Notes under the pieces: model-generated
Told to the model about the DNA's origin: nothing
The model's input: only the letters and a program-made list of their open reading frames with translations
Databases searched by the model: none
In this document: piece by piece, positions 32,367 through 32,773 of the stretch
How the letters are laid out: every line of letters begins with the position of its first letter
Numbering within the stretch: position 1 is the first letter of the stretch
DNA from: Prevotella sp.
GTDB lineage: Bacteria; Bacteroidota; Bacteroidia; Bacteroidales; Bacteroidaceae
Direction: 5' to 3'
DNA: 32,773 nucleotides
Assembly (NCBI GenBank): GCA_017557185.1
Contig: JAFZAP010000093.1
Span: 1 to 32,773, forward strand
Program-made: the position numbers and the translations under genes

Positions 32367-32656
32367 TGTCAACTTATTCAGTACACTACATTCTCCAGAA
32401 AATTATTTTTTTTGCTGCAATTCTGTCATGCTGCAAGACTCATTGATAATCAACGGGTTGTGAATGGCAGCAATATGGCAGCAGTGGTAGCAAATCTCGT
32501 TTTTAACTAAAAATCAACACAAAAACAGAGGTTCTTTGAACGTTAATGGCCATATAATCTACCATATAATTCTCCGTTTATATGGGGAATTATATAGCTA
32601 TGAGCACACGTACCTACAGCACGCGTCCTACCTGACGTGTACTGAATAAGTTGACA
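32367..32656. mobile_element. 290-bp segment bounded by perfect 20-bp inverted repeats (MITE-like or IS ends)
   Basis: TGTCAACTTATTCAGTACAC at 32367-32386 is exactly complementary to the 20 bp at 32637-32656. The right copy lies 27 bp before the start of a transposase frame and is probably the terminal repeat of that IS. The left copy, in the opposite direction, would be the end of another copy or the other end of a small non-autonomous element. The 250 bp between hold a TTGATAATCAA palindrome (32443-32453), three direct repeats like ATGGCAGCA (32464, 32475, 32484) and a 12-bp hairpin at 32564-32595. No gene was seen. Confidence 0.6.
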
Positions 32657-32683
32657 CTTTTGAAATCAAAAAAGTGTATCAGT

Positions 32684-32773
32684 ATGCGACAAAGAAGATT
32701 TTTTACAAACGAGCAACGACTTGGGATTCTCGATGAGTTTTTGTCGTCTGGCAAGTCAAAACACCGTTTTGAA
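32684..32773 (+). CDS. Start of a transposase (IS3-type OrfA-like), cut by window edge
   Basis: Thirty codons from ATG 32684 reach the end of the window without a stop: MRQRRFFTNEQRLGILDEFL, then SSGKSKHRFE. This looks like the N-terminal helix-turn-helix of IS3-family OrfA or a similar transposase. The upstream 32637-32656 repeat is a suitable terminal inverted repeat, which supports a mobile-element gene. Only the N-terminus is visible, so the family is tentative. Confidence 0.6.
   Translation, partial: MRQRRFFTNEQRLGILDEFLSSGKSKHRFE

Overview
The window looks like the chromosome of a Bacteroidales bacterium, most likely Prevotella/Segatella or a close relative. Three things support this. 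Several genes are preceded by the Bacteroidota sigma-ABfr promoter (TTTG, about 19-24 nt, then TAnnTTTG) and almost none by a Shine-Dalgarno sequence. Many products are secreted or lipoproteins of families mostly known from Bacteroidota (DUF4251, DUF4840-like, BT_3928-like DoxX protein, DUF1599, MG2-domain protein, TonB C-terminal lipoproteins). The gene order lipoprotein - DUF1599 - DoxX-like - tpiA - SPOR - folE is one I associate with this order. No tRNA, rRNA or CRISPR array was seen.

Layout. 0.1-2.6 kb: a minus-strand pair of exported alpha/beta hydrolases. 2.7-6.5 kb: a divergent plus-strand group of envelope genes (CarboxypepD_reg-like protein, DUF4251 lipoprotein, TonB-C protein, GH25 muramidase). 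6.5-12.6 kb: a long minus-strand series (lipoprotein, DUF1599, DoxX-like, tpiA, SPOR, folE, DUF4840-like, xth). 12.55-13.02 kb: a gene-free region with a 22-bp tandem repeat. 13.0-17.0 kb: XRE-cupin regulator, acyl-CoA synthetase and CCA-adding enzyme, converging on a Sel1-repeat gene. 17.8-25.5 kb: a tripartite RND efflux operon followed by an LpxA-like acyltransferase and a short patatin. This part is GC-richer, densely packed and apparently core genome.

From about 25.5 kb the base composition becomes clearly more AT-rich and the region looks accessory and decayed. It holds a TonB-C lipoprotein, an Rhs-type remnant, an MG2-domain protein, a lipocalin-like lipoprotein, about 0.5 kb without an intact gene, a broken IS982-family transposase fused to a truncated membrane-protein gene, a short exported protein that looks like an N-terminal fragment, a 290-bp segment bounded by perfect 20-bp inverted repeats, and the start of another transposase cut by the window edge.

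The most unusual feature is a family of about ten short GC-rich hairpin (REP-like) elements spread over the first 25 kb. Five of them overlap protein-coding sequence, where they appear to have been absorbed in frame as a signal-peptide n-region, an N-terminal extension, a C-terminal tail and two internal loops. The 22-bp tandem array, bracketed by 13-bp inverted repeats and ending just before the XRE-cupin promoter, is the second unexplained signal. I did not find a convincing new multi-gene defence or biosynthetic system.
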